DNA from: Deltaproteobacteria bacterium
GTDB lineage: Bacteria; Myxococcota; Myxococcia; Myxococcales; JAHFDP01
Direction: 5' to 3'
NCBI GenBank assembly: GCA_023248955.1
Contig: JAHFDP010000047.1
Span: 1 to 33,605, forward strand
DNA length: 33,605 nt
The notes under the pieces were generated by a model. The model had not been told where the DNA came from, did not search any database, and saw only the letters and a program-made list of their open reading frames with translations. Positions 16,283-26,500 of this stretch are shown in pieces. The stretch's first letter is position 1; each line of letters opens with the position of its first letter. Made by a program: the position numbers and the translations under genes.

Positions 16283-16714
16283 TTAGGCGGTAGCGGGTGC
16301 AGCAGCTGCGGCCTTCTTCGCGGCGGCGCGCTTTTTCATCATGGTCTTCGAAACGGCGGGCTTCTTCGGCGGCGGTGGCGCTAGCGTCACCGAGATGTGG
16401 CTCGTCTTCTTGTTGATACGAAAAGCGCGGCCCATGGCGCGCGGCATGAAGCGGCGCAGCGTCGGCCCCTGCCCACACTGAATATCGGCAACGACCAGGC
16501 GATCCACGTCGATCTCTTTCACCTGCGCGTTGGCCAGCGCGCTCTGGATCAGCTTCTGCACCGGCAACGCCGATCGCTTCTCGACGAACGAGAGCATATG
16601 CAGTGCCTTTTCCACGGGCTGACCACGCACCATATCGATCACCGCGCGAACTTTGCGCGGCGCGATGCGTAGGTAGCTAAGGTGCGCAGTAGCTTCGGTC
16701 TTGGAAGTCGCCAT
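16283..16714 (-). CDS. rplV: 50S ribosomal protein L22
   Basis: L22 lines the exit tunnel through a long beta hairpin. The product has LRIAPRKVRAVIDMVRGQPV at the start, and CGQGPTLRRFMPRAMGRAFR then INKKTSHISVTL in the hairpin, the macrolide-relevant region. It has 143 residues, about 30 more than E. coli, because of a Pro/Lys/Ala tail (PPPPKKPAVSKTMMKKRAAA and more alanine). Located between rpsS and rpsC. Confidence 0.98.
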   Translation of the reverse strand: MATSKTEATAHLSYLRIAPRKVRAVIDMVRGQPVEKALHMLSFVEKRSALPVQKLIQSALANAQVKEIDVDRLVVADIQCGQGPTLRRFMPRAMGRAFRINKKTSHISVTLAPPPPKKPAVSKTMMKKRAAAKKAAAAAPATA

Positions 16715-16727
16715 CGCTCAAGTCTCC

Positions 16728-17057
16728 TTACTTCTTCGCCGGGGCAGCGGCAGCCGGAGCAGAAGCCGGCGCGCCACCTGCAGGCGCCGCGACTTTCTTC
16801 TCGCCAGTGTGGCCGTGAAAAGTCCGCGTGATCGAAAACTCGCCCAGTTTGTGGCCGACCATATTTTCGGTCACGAAGACCGGAATGAACTTGCGGCCGT
16901 TGTGCACGGCAAACGTGTGTCCCACTGCGTCGGGGATAATCGTTGAACGCCGCGACCAGGTCTTGATGACCTTCTTCTGATTGGTCCGGTTCATCTCCTC
17001 GACCTTCTTGGCGAGGTGCTTATCGACGAACGGGCCCTTCTTAATTGAACGCGCCAT
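16728..17057 (-). CDS. rpsS: 30S ribosomal protein S19
   Basis: S19 sits in the 30S head next to S13. The 109-residue product begins [20 protein letters not shown] and has [20 protein letters not shown], then [20 protein letters not shown], an ordinary S19 core. The last 20 residues are an Ala/Pro/Gly extension ending in KK. It lies 12 nt after rplB. Confidence 0.98.
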   Translation of the reverse strand: MARSIKKGPFVDKHLAKKVEEMNRTNQKKVIKTWSRRSTIIPDAVGHTFAVHNGRKFIPVFVTENMVGHKLGEFSITRTFHGHTGEKKVAAPAGGAPASAPAAAAPAKK

Positions 17058-17069
17058 TTTCTCTCCTGG

Positions 17070-17894
17070 CTACTTGCGCCGCTTGACGATGAACTTGGTC
17101 GTCGATTTGTTGGTGCGGGTCTTAAGGCCCTTGGTCTTCTTGCCCCAAGGCGAAACCGGATGCGGGTTGCCTTGACCGGACTTGCCTTCGCCACCGCCGT
17201 GCGGGTGATCGACCGGGTTCATCACAACGCCGCGTACCGTCGGGCGAATGCCCAACCAGCGCGACCGACCCGCCTTGCCGATGCGAACGATTTCGTGTTC
17301 CGCATTGCCGAGCTGACCAACCGTGGCTTTGCAATCCTGCATCACCATGCGGACTTCGCCGGACGGCAAACGGATCTGGGCGTACTTGCCTTCCTTCGCC
17401 ATCAGCTGACCGAAACCGCCGGCCGAGCGGATCATTTGGCCACCGTGGCCGAGTTTCAGCTCGATGTTGTGAATCACGGTACCAAGCGGAATCGACTTGA
17501 GCGGGAGCGTGTTACCCGGACGAATGTCGACGTTGTCGCCGGAAACAAGCGTATCGCCCACTGCAACGCCGACCGGCCAGAGAATGTAGCGCTTCTCGCC
17601 GTCCGAGTAGTTGAGCAGCGCAAGCCGCGACGAGCGGTTTGGATCGTACTCGATGGAAACGACCTTCGCCGGAACGCCGTCTTTGTCGCGCTTGAAATCG
17701 ATGATGCGGTAACGGCGCTTGTGACCACCGCCGTGGTGCCGCGTGGTGATGTGCCCGTGAACGTTGCGGCCGCCCGTCTTCGACTTCGACTCGGTAAGCG
17801 ACTTCTCGGGCCGGTTGGTCGTGATTTCCGCAAAGTCCGGCGACGTCATGTTGCGACGGCCGGGGCTGGTCGGTTTGTAGGTAATGAGTGCCAT
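17070..17894 (-). CDS. rplB: 50S ribosomal protein L2
   Basis: L2 is needed for subunit association and peptidyl transfer. The 274-residue product starts [20 protein letters not shown]. It has the two RNA-binding domains and [20 protein letters not shown] near the C-terminus; this holds the conserved histidine near the peptidyl transferase centre. The end is basic (FIVKRRK). It starts 3 nt after rplW. Normal length. Confidence 0.98.
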   Translation of the reverse strand: MALITYKPTSPGRRNMTSPDFAEITTNRPEKSLTESKSKTGGRNVHGHITTRHHGGGHKRRYRIIDFKRDKDGVPAKVVSIEYDPNRSSRLALLNYSDGEKRYILWPVGVAVGDTLVSGDNVDIRPGNTLPLKSIPLGTVIHNIELKLGHGGQMIRSAGGFGQLMAKEGKYAQIRLPSGEVRMVMQDCKATVGQLGNAEHEIVRIGKAGRSRWLGIRPTVRGVVMNPVDHPHGGGEGKSGQGNPHPVSPWGKKTKGLKTRTNKSTTKFIVKRRK

Positions 17895-17897
17895 GGC

Positions 17898-18185
17898 TTA
17901 CTTGCCCTCGAAGAGCGAAATGGCGTCGCCCTCTTTCAAGGTGACGAGCGCCTTCTTCCAATTCGGCCGGCGACCTTCGCTGCGGCCAATCTTCTTCTCT
18001 TTGCCGCGGATGATCGCGGTACGCACACTGAGCACTTTCACTTTGAAGTACTGCTCAACCGCGCGCTTCACGTCCAGCTTGGTGGCCTCGCGGTGCACTT
18101 CGAACGCGTACTGATTCTGTGCATCGCGCTGTTTGTCCAGCTTTTCCGTGTCGAGCGGACGGCGAATGATATCGAGCTCCATCAT
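17898..18185 (-). CDS. rplW: 50S ribosomal protein L23
   Basis: L23 forms the docking site for trigger factor and SRP at the tunnel exit. The 95-residue product has [20 protein letters not shown], then [20 protein letters not shown] and [20 protein letters not shown], the usual fold. Its ATG overlaps the rplD TGA as ATGA; a second ATG follows directly (MM). Overlap implies coupled translation. Confidence 0.97.
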   Translation of the reverse strand: MMELDIIRRPLDTEKLDKQRDAQNQYAFEVHREATKLDVKRAVEQYFKVKVLSVRTAIIRGKEKKIGRSEGRRPNWKKALVTLKEGDAISLFEGK

Positions 18186-18799
18186 GACAGGCGAGCCTCC
18201 AGCGCCTTCGCGGCACTTTGCGTCAGCACGATGGTCTTGTGCTTGAGCACGTCGTACACGTTGGCGCCCGCGGGCGGAACGTAGGTCACCTTGGGCAGGT
18301 TGCGCAGCGAGAGTCCGAGTTTCTCATTGCCAACGTCGATCACGATCGCGCTCTCAACTCCGAGCTTGCCGAGCGTCTGCGCGGCCTGCTTGGTCTTAAT
18401 AGCTGCCAGGTCCCACTTGTCGACGATGATGAGGTTTTGCTCTTTCGCACGGAGCGAGAGCGCCGAGCGCAGCGCGCCCTGGCGAACCTTCCTCGGCACG
18501 CGGTAGCTGTAGTCGCGCGACTTCGGCGCCATCGCCTTGCCGCCGCCAACCCAGTGCGAGGCACGGATTGAACCCTGGCGAGCGCGGCCGGTGCCCTTCT
18601 GCTTGTAGGGCTTCTTGCCGCCGCCGGATACGAGCGAGCGGTTTTTCACGCCGACCGTTCCGGCGCGCCGCGAAGCGAGCTGCGACTTCACGACCTCGTA
18701 AAAGAGGTTCTCATTCACTTCCGCCGCAAACACGGCGTCGGCAAGGTCGACGGTGCCGACCTTCTTCTTTTCGATGTTGAAAACGTCAAAAGTGGCCAT
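18182..18799 (-). CDS. rplD: 50S ribosomal protein L4
   Basis: L4 lines the exit tunnel and in E. coli autoregulates the S10 operon. The 205-residue product starts [20 protein letters not shown]. It has the long tunnel loop with [20 protein letters not shown], then [20 protein letters not shown]. It begins only 2 nt after the rpsJ stop, so the gene that normally lies between them, rplC (L3), is absent. The ATG has only a weak AAGAGC-like site upstream, so translation is probably coupled to rpsJ. Confidence 0.98.
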   Translation of the reverse strand: MATFDVFNIEKKKVGTVDLADAVFAAEVNENLFYEVVKSQLASRRAGTVGVKNRSLVSGGGKKPYKQKGTGRARQGSIRASHWVGGGKAMAPKSRDYSYRVPRKVRQGALRSALSLRAKEQNLIIVDKWDLAAIKTKQAAQTLGKLGVESAIVIDVGNEKLGLSLRNLPKVTYVPPAGANVYDVLKHKTIVLTQSAAKALEARLS

Positions 18800-18801
18800 G
18801 A

Positions 18802-19110
18802 TTAGCTCTTAATCTCGACGTCGACGCCGGCCGACAGATCCAGCTTCATCAGCGCGTCGAGCGTCTGTTGCGTGGGCTCGAGGATGTCGAGCAGACGCTT
18901 GTGGGTGCGGATTTCGAACTGCTCACGCGACTTCTTGTCCACGTGCGGGCTGCGTAGCACGGTGTACTTGTTGATGCGCGTGGGAAGCGGAATCGGTCCC
19001 GCCACCTTGGCGCCCGTGCGCTTCGCGGTCTCCACGATCTCCCCGGCCGATTGGTCGAGAAGGCGGTGATCGTAGGCTTTGAGCCGAATCCGAATCTTTT
19101 GTGCCGCCAT
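18802..19110 (-). CDS. rpsJ: 30S ribosomal protein S10
   Basis: S10 belongs to the 30S head and also acts with NusB in transcription antitermination. The 102-residue product has [20 protein letters not shown], then [20 protein letters not shown] and [20 protein letters not shown], an unremarkable full-length S10. GGAGG precedes the ATG. It follows fusA by only 33 nt, so no tuf gene lies between, and is followed after 2 nt by rplD. Confidence 0.98.
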   Translation of the reverse strand: MAAQKIRIRLKAYDHRLLDQSAGEIVETAKRTGAKVAGPIPLPTRINKYTVLRSPHVDKKSREQFEIRTHKRLLDILEPTQQTLDALMKLDLSAGVDVEIKS

Positions 19111-19143
19111 GAAAACGCCTCCGCTACTTCGCTAACAAATTGA

Positions 19144-21222
<2,079 letters not shown>

Positions 21223-21318
21223 GATAATTTTCCGTGAACGAGAGACAGCCCCTCGTCAGGGATCTCCAAAAAATCAGCGAATTGAGAAAGAACGGCTAGA
21301 GAGCTTCTACTTTTCCTT

Positions 21319-21789
21319 TTACCAGCGGTAGTGCGCGAAAGCCTTGTTGGCTTCCGCCATCTTGTGAGTGTCCTCGCGCTTTTTCACCGCATTGCCACGG
21401 TTGTTTGCGGCATCCATCATTTCACCGGCGAGCTTTTCTCGCATGGTCTTCTCGCCGCGCTCCTTCGAATACTCGATCAGCCACCGCATGCCAAGCGCCA
21501 TGCGGCGATCTGGCCGCACTTCGACGGGGACCTGGTAGGTCGCACCGCCTACGCGCCGGCTCTTCACTTCGAGCACCGGCTTCACGTTGTCGAGCGCCTT
21601 TTTGAAGGTCGGCAGCGGATCGCCGGCCGTCTTCTCCTGAATGATCGCCATCGCCCCGTAGCAAACCTGCTCGGCGGTGGACTTCTTGCCCTTGCGCATC
21701 AGGTCATTGATGAACTTCGCAAGAACACGATCGTGGTACTTCGGGTCGGGAAGCAGAACGCGTTTGGGCACGTCTCGGCGGCGGGGCAT
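21319..21789 (-). CDS. rpsG: 30S ribosomal protein S7
   Basis: S7 starts 30S head assembly and in E. coli represses the str operon. The 156-residue product begins [20 protein letters not shown], with [20 protein letters not shown], then [20 protein letters not shown]. Its C-terminus is [14 protein letters not shown]. Full length. It follows rpsL by 12 nt. Confidence 0.98.
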   Translation of the reverse strand: MPRRRDVPKRVLLPDPKYHDRVLAKFINDLMRKGKKSTAEQVCYGAMAIIQEKTAGDPLPTFKKALDNVKPVLEVKSRRVGGATYQVPVEVRPDRRMALGMRWLIEYSKERGEKTMREKLAGEMMDAANNRGNAVKKREDTHKMAEANKAFAHYRW

Positions 21790-21801
21790 TGTCGATTCTC
21801 C

Positions 21802-22173
21802 TTAGCTCGGCCGCTTGGCGCCGTACTTCGAACGGCTCTGCATGCGGCCCGCAACGCCGACGGCGTCGAGTGTTCCGCGAATGGTGTGGTAGCGAACGCC
21901 CGGCAGGTCTTTCACGCGGCCACCACGAATCATGACCACGGAGTGCTCCTGCAAGTTGTGTCCGACGCCCGGGATGTAGCTCGTCACTTCCATCCCGTTG
22001 GTGAGGCGAACGCGGGCGACCTTGCGAAGCGCGGAGTTCGGCTTCTTGGGCGTAGTCGTGTAGACGCGCGTGCAAACGCCACGCTTTTGCGGGCAGCCGG
22101 TCATGGCCGGAGCCTTGCCCTTGTAACGGACCTTTTCACGGCCCTTGCGGATGAGTTGATTAATCGTCGGCAT
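21802..22173 (-). CDS. rpsL: 30S ribosomal protein S12
   Basis: S12 is part of the decoding centre. The 123-residue product starts [20 protein letters not shown]. It contains [20 protein letters not shown] with K43, and [20 protein letters not shown] with K88 and D89, the positions tied to streptomycin response and aspartate methylthiolation; both lysines are wild type. The frame extends five codons further upstream, but MPTINQL is the universal start. It is the first gene of the cluster, with a promoter and a leader hairpin upstream. Confidence 0.98.
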   Translation of the reverse strand: MPTINQLIRKGREKVRYKGKAPAMTGCPQKRGVCTRVYTTTPKKPNSALRKVARVRLTNGMEVTSYIPGVGHNLQEHSVVMIRGGRVKDLPGVRYHTIRGTLDAVGVAGRMQSRSKYGAKRPS

Positions 22174-22186
22174 TCCAATTCCGGGC

Positions 22187-22209
22187 AAAAAGCGAGCAAC
22201 ACCTCGCTT
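22187..22209 (-). promoter_or_regulatory. Leader hairpin with T-run just ahead of rpsL
   Basis: On the transcribed strand AAGCGAG pairs with CTCGCTT around a 6-nt loop and runs into five T residues, ending about 13 nt before the rpsL ATG. The form is that of a small intrinsic terminator. It begins under 10 nt from the start point predicted from the promoter boxes, however. So it may instead stabilise the mRNA 5' end or act in S7/S12-type translational control. Confidence 0.45.
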
Positions 22210-22223
22210 CAGAGGAGCCGCGC

Positions 22224-22252
22224 GTTGTATGAAAAAGGAAGCGTGGTGTCAA
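22224..22252 (-). promoter_or_regulatory. Sigma70-type promoter of the rpsL translation cluster
   Basis: On the minus strand a perfect TTGACA -35 box (22247-22252) is followed by a 17-bp spacer and a TACAAC -10 box (22224-22229), which matches TATAAT at four of six positions. The predicted transcript starts near 22217, giving a leader of about 44 nt. The position directly upstream of the first gene of the cluster supports it. Confidence 0.7.
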
Positions 22253-22425
22253 GCGAGGCGTGGTTTTATTCGCTTCGCGCAGGACGTGAACAGTCCATCT
22301 GGAGTGCGGCAACTCCATTATTTGGGCTCTGTCCATCGGATCATTGACCGATTGCGCTGGCGTATTTTTTGCTCCGAGCAAACTTGAAACGCTGCACTTT
22401 CGCAGTGTAGGAAATGGAGAGCAAA
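22253..22425 (+). other. Divergent intergenic region
   Basis: About 170 nt lie between the rpsL promoter and the start of the plus-strand small gene. It should hold that gene's promoter, but no pair of boxes is convincing; TTGAAA near 22384 has no good -10 at the right distance. A GGAG ribosome binding site 6 nt before the ATG at 22426 is clear. I see no RNA gene here. Confidence 0.4.
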
Positions 22426-22677
22426 ATGACACAGAAGCATCGCGTGCGAAGTTACAAGGCTCGGTCACTACTTGCGGCCGGCGCGGCGACAGCGCTTTTG
22501 GGAACCGCGGGGGTAAGCGTTGCCGCAAACAAGGGGCCCGCGAAGATCACGAAGAGCGAGCTTCCCGTTCAGGGCTTGCCCATGCATCCGCCAAAGCCGC
22601 CGAAGAAGCATCACCACAAAAAGGGCCACGGGAGCACCAGGCCCTTCACCGGCACGGCCGTCTGGCCCGGCAAGTAA
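22426..22677 (+). CDS. Small exported-looking His/Pro/Lys-rich protein
   Basis: An 83-residue protein I do not recognise. The first about 15 residues are basic (QKHRVRSYKARS). A hydrophobic Ala/Leu/Gly stretch follows (LLAAGAATALLGTAGVSVAA), like a signal peptide with a possible AxA-type cleavage site. The mature part is short and unusual: LPMHPPKPPKKHHHKKGHGS, then RPFTGTAVWPGK, with five histidines and many lysines and prolines but no cysteine. The ATG at 22426 was chosen because GGAG lies 6 nt upstream; an ATG four codons earlier has a site too close. Its TAA is followed with no gap by the ATG of the diiron protein gene. It might bind metal or be a substrate of its partner; this is inference. 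Confidence 0.7.
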   Translation: MTQKHRVRSYKARSLLAAGAATALLGTAGVSVAANKGPAKITKSELPVQGLPMHPPKPPKKHHHKKGHGSTRPFTGTAVWPGK

Positions 22678-23520
22678 ATGGCACGTGAGGCTCTTGGTGA
22701 AGCCTTCTGTGAGGAACCACCGCTCGCTCGCGCGCGGGGTGAGCTATTCGAGCTGAGCCTCCTCGGAAGCTCCATCGAGCGTCGATATCGCCGCTTCCGT
22801 CCTGAGGTGGGAAGGTTGCCGTGGGGATCGCTCGCGGCGGCCAAGATTCCCGCCAATTTTGCCATGCGCGCCGCCGGTGTTTGGACGCGCATGGCTTATT
22901 TTGAATATCGAGCAGCCGTCGGCATCACCATGGCCATCGACGCGTTACTCGCCGCGCGCGCACCCGTCGACTTGGTTGCCGTGGGTTCGCGTTTTATCCA
23001 GGACGAGCTTTCTCACGCCGAACTCTGCGCGCGCGTTGCCGCGGAGCTCGGCGGCGCCGCTCCGATGGCGTTTCCATCTCGGATGGTGGCAATACCGCCG
23101 CAGCGACTGCGGCCAATCATGCGCGCCGCAGACCTGGTCACTCGCGTTTTCTGTCTCGGTGAAGCATTCTCGCTCCCTATGGCCCATGCTGCGGCGAAGA
23201 AGAAAGCGCCGCCGCTTGTCGCTGCCGTCTTGCGGCGCATCGCCAAAGACGAGTCCGAGCACGGGAGCTTCGGTTGGATCTTTCTCGACTGGGCTGCCGA
23301 TCAGTTTAGTGACGAAGATCGCGCGTACCTTTCCGGGCTCGTGAAAGACGCCCTCGGTGCGTACCGCGACCTTATCGCGGAACAGATTCCGTCCGACGAA
23401 GGAACGCTGGGGTGGATGACCGCAGAAGAGTTCCGACACCATGCCGAAATGACGTTGGAAAACGATCTCATCGCGCCACTCGCTGCGCGTGGACTCTACG
23501 CGAGTAGTCAAACCATTTGA
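22678..23520 (+). CDS. Ferritin-like diiron-carboxylate protein
   Basis: A 280-residue helical protein with a complete set of possible diiron ligands in ferritin-like spacing: E76 (YFEYRAA), E110 and H113 (QDELSHAE), E162 (GEAFSLP), E192 and H195 (KDESEHG). The two ExxH motifs identify the ferritin-like superfamily of oxygenases, oxidases and rubrerythrin-type proteins. It lacks a signal peptide and a membrane helix, so it is probably cytoplasmic. The start ATG directly follows the stop of the His-rich small gene, which acts as its leader, so the two are probably coupled. The SNF2 gene begins 38 nt downstream. The reaction cannot be inferred from sequence. Confidence 0.85.
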   Translation: MAREALGEAFCEEPPLARARGELFELSLLGSSIERRYRRFRPEVGRLPWGSLAAAKIPANFAMRAAGVWTRMAYFEYRAAVGITMAIDALLAARAPVDLVAVGSRFIQDELSHAELCARVAAELGGAAPMAFPSRMVAIPPQRLRPIMRAADLVTRVFCLGEAFSLPMAHAAAKKKAPPLVAAVLRRIAKDESEHGSFGWIFLDWAADQFSDEDRAYLSGLVKDALGAYRDLIAEQIPSDEGTLGWMTAEEFRHHAEMTLENDLIAPLAARGLYASSQTI

Positions 23521-23558
23521 GTCTGGCGGGGCACGCGCACGCTCGCTAGAACAGGTGC

Positions 23559-26500
23559 GTGGCAATTCTCCCATTGGATGACGAACGTGGTGCCCCCCTT
23601 GCTCAGTTAATCTCCTCCGCCCCTGCGGGTTCTCCCGCCGAGGCTGCACTCAACGAACCGCCCGGCTTTTTCATGGCCGAGGCCAACCTTTCGCACCGGG
23701 CCTCCGTCTTACTCAATTCAGTCATCTCTCTTCGTGAAGTGACCACTTTGCGGGAGGCGCTAACCCTCGATCATGCACGGCTAGCGCGCTGGGTCCACCG
23801 ACTCGATCTTCCTCAGGTCGCCGACGAAATCGCCCGGTCGGCGACAAGCCATTTGCAGCGAGCGCAATCCCTACCGAACGTTCCGGAAGATCCGGAAGCC
23901 GTCGAGGCCTGGGCCGCCGAACAACAAATCACCGCGGATCTCGACACACCGATCGACGAGCTCCTTCCCTTCGTGGATCAGCAAACTCGCGCATCTCTTT
24001 ACGGTGCGCACCTGACCGTGCGGGAGATCCTGATCTACGCGACAACACCTTCGCGTGTTCCTTCGATGCACGCCACGCGTGTACGAGCGGTGGCGCGGGC
24101 GTGGCTTGCACGTACCGCGCGCGCAGCGTCCGTCCCACCAACGGCGCTGCCGCAAAATGAGCGGCTGGCGAAGTTGGTTCGGCAGATCGATCGGGAGCAT
24201 AACCGTCAGCACAAACGCAACACGCGCAGCTCGCAGCAGGTCAAAATTTCGTTCCAGAAAGACCCGCCTCTTTTTCGTTTGAACGTTCAGGGTGATTGGC
24301 AGCGCGGCCTCTATCCAGCAACGGTTTCGTTCGACGCCGTGGAGCCGACACCAAGCACGTGCAGCTGCAATCACCCCGCTGAGCGCTGTCCGCACCGCGC
24401 CCCTGCACTGACGGCACTGCGCTCGCTGCTTTGCGAAGCGGGAAATCCAGCGGTGGTGGAAATGGCCGACTGGCTGGCGCTCCCAACCTGGGAGCGGGCA
24501 TTGCGCGCGCTGGAAAGAGTGACGATCAGCGCTGACGACACCGAAGCCGTTCTCTCGTGGCGAATCCGCGATGACGTGCTGCTTGCTGTCGAGCCCTACC
24601 TTCATGTTCCGCGCAAGAACGGCAAGCTGTCGGCCGGCAGCCGAATTGGCGCGGAGAAGCGGCAAAGTCTCGTCCTTCCTGACCACGAGCGGCGCGTGAT
24701 GGAGCTGCTCGAGCGTGATTCGCATCCGAATCATGCCCTGCAGACCTACCGTGCGTTGGAGCTTCTGATCGGACACCCACGGCTGGTGCTGGCAGATGAA
24801 CCAGACATGACGGTCGTGGTACGCCGCGCGCGGCTTGAGCTGGCGCTCGTTCTGGATGAAGACCGCAACGTTCGGGCCGTCCCCACGCTTGACGGCGACG
24901 AAGCCGCCGCACAGGAATTTCTGCGCGCCACCCGCACCAGAAACGGCCGCCTGATCGGCTGGCTTCGTCGCGAGAAGCGCGAGTGTCTCCTCGTGGAGAT
25001 CTCTGAATCGCAGTTCGAGATTCTGGCGGTGCTGGCGCGATCGAATCCGATTTTTCCGCCCGAAGCACAGCCCGCACTGCTGGAACGTCTGGGCGCGCTC
25101 GAGCGAATGATAACCGTTCGACTGCCGGCGGAGCTGGCCGGCGAAACGGTGGCGGCCGATACGCGGCTGCTTTTGCGTCTGCGGCTGCGGTCGCCGGGGG
25201 TGAGCTTCGACGCCTTCGTGCAGCCGCTGCGGGGAGGCCCAATCTTTCCACCGGGGGAAGGCCCTTCGCGAACGACCGCGCTTTACAACGGCGGGCGACG
25301 GAGCGCGGAACGCGATCTCGACGCGGAGAAGTCGCGCGCGCGGGAAATTTTGACGTCGCTTCCTTTGGCGACCGCGCTGGAACAGAAACCCTTTTCCTTC
25401 GACCTGATGTCGGACGAGGCTGCGCTCGATCTGGCCGCGCATCTCCGAGACCATCCGCGCGAAGATCTCGTCGTTGAGTGGCCGGCGGACCGTGAGCGAC
25501 TTTCCGTCACACGCGCGGCGTCGTCGTCGGATTTGCGCGTCGTCGTTGAGCAGGGACGCGACTGGTTTGGGCTCAAAGGCGACGTGAACGTCGACGGCCA
25601 AAAGGTTGCGTTGGCGGATCTGTTGGCCGCGGTCCGGCGGGGCGAGCGGTACGTCCGCATTGGCGAACGTGGATGGATGGCGCTCTCGGCCGAGCTGCGG
25701 CAGCGGCTGGCACCTGCGGCGGAGGCCGTTTACGAGAGTCGCGCCGGACTCGAAGTTGGACCTACCTCGGCGGCGGCGGTCGAGACGCTGGCTGAGGGCG
25801 CCGGCGAATTTGAGGCATGCAAGGCGTGGCGCGTTTTGCAAAAGCGATTCGCCACGGCGCAAACGTTTGAACCGAAAGTGCCGACCTCGCTGCGCGCCAA
25901 GTTGCGGCCCTACCAGCGCGACGGATTTTTATGGCTGATGCGGCTCGCAGAATGGGGAGTCGGCGCGTGCCTCGCCGACGACATGGGCCTTGGCAAAACC
26001 GTGCAGGCGCTGGCTGTGCTGCTTGCCCGCGCCAAGCTGGGCCCCGCGCTGGTAGTGGCGCCCACGTCCATCGGCTTCAACTGGGTGCGCGAGGCTCAGC
26101 GCTTTGCGCCGTCACTCAACGTCCGTCTCTATTCCGAACGCGACCGCGCTGGTGCCATGAAAGCCATGGCAGGCGAAGTCATCGTGATGAGTTACGGATT
26201 GCTGGCGCGCGATGCGGCGCAACTTTCCGCCGTGCGTTTTGCGACCCTGGTTCTCGATGAAGCGCACGCCGTAAAGAACGCCGGCACCCGACGAGCGCGA
26301 GCGGCGCGCGACCTGAATGCCGATTGGCGATTCGCGCTCACCGGCACGCCCATGGAAAATCGACTCGGCGAATTGTGGAGCCTCTTTCGCGTGCTGACAC
26401 CAGGACTTTTGGGAAGTTGGGAGCAGTTTCGCGAGAGGTACGCCGCACCCATCGAGCGGGAGAAGGATTCGGCGCGGCGTGCGGCGCTGGCGAATATGAT

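Noticed and set aside
17160-18284. A 374-codon plus-strand frame opposite rplB and rplW
   Set aside because: It is antisense to two universal ribosomal protein genes and has no supporting ribosome binding site.
21223-21318. Possible tRNA or regulatory RNA between rpsG and fusA
   Set aside because: No cloverleaf, terminator or covarying stem could be found in the 96 nt.
23871-25862. A 663-codon minus-strand frame inside the SNF2 gene
   Set aside because: It is antisense to a clear helicase with all motifs, is rich in Arg/Ala/Gln with no recognisable domain, and reflects GC-rich codon bias.
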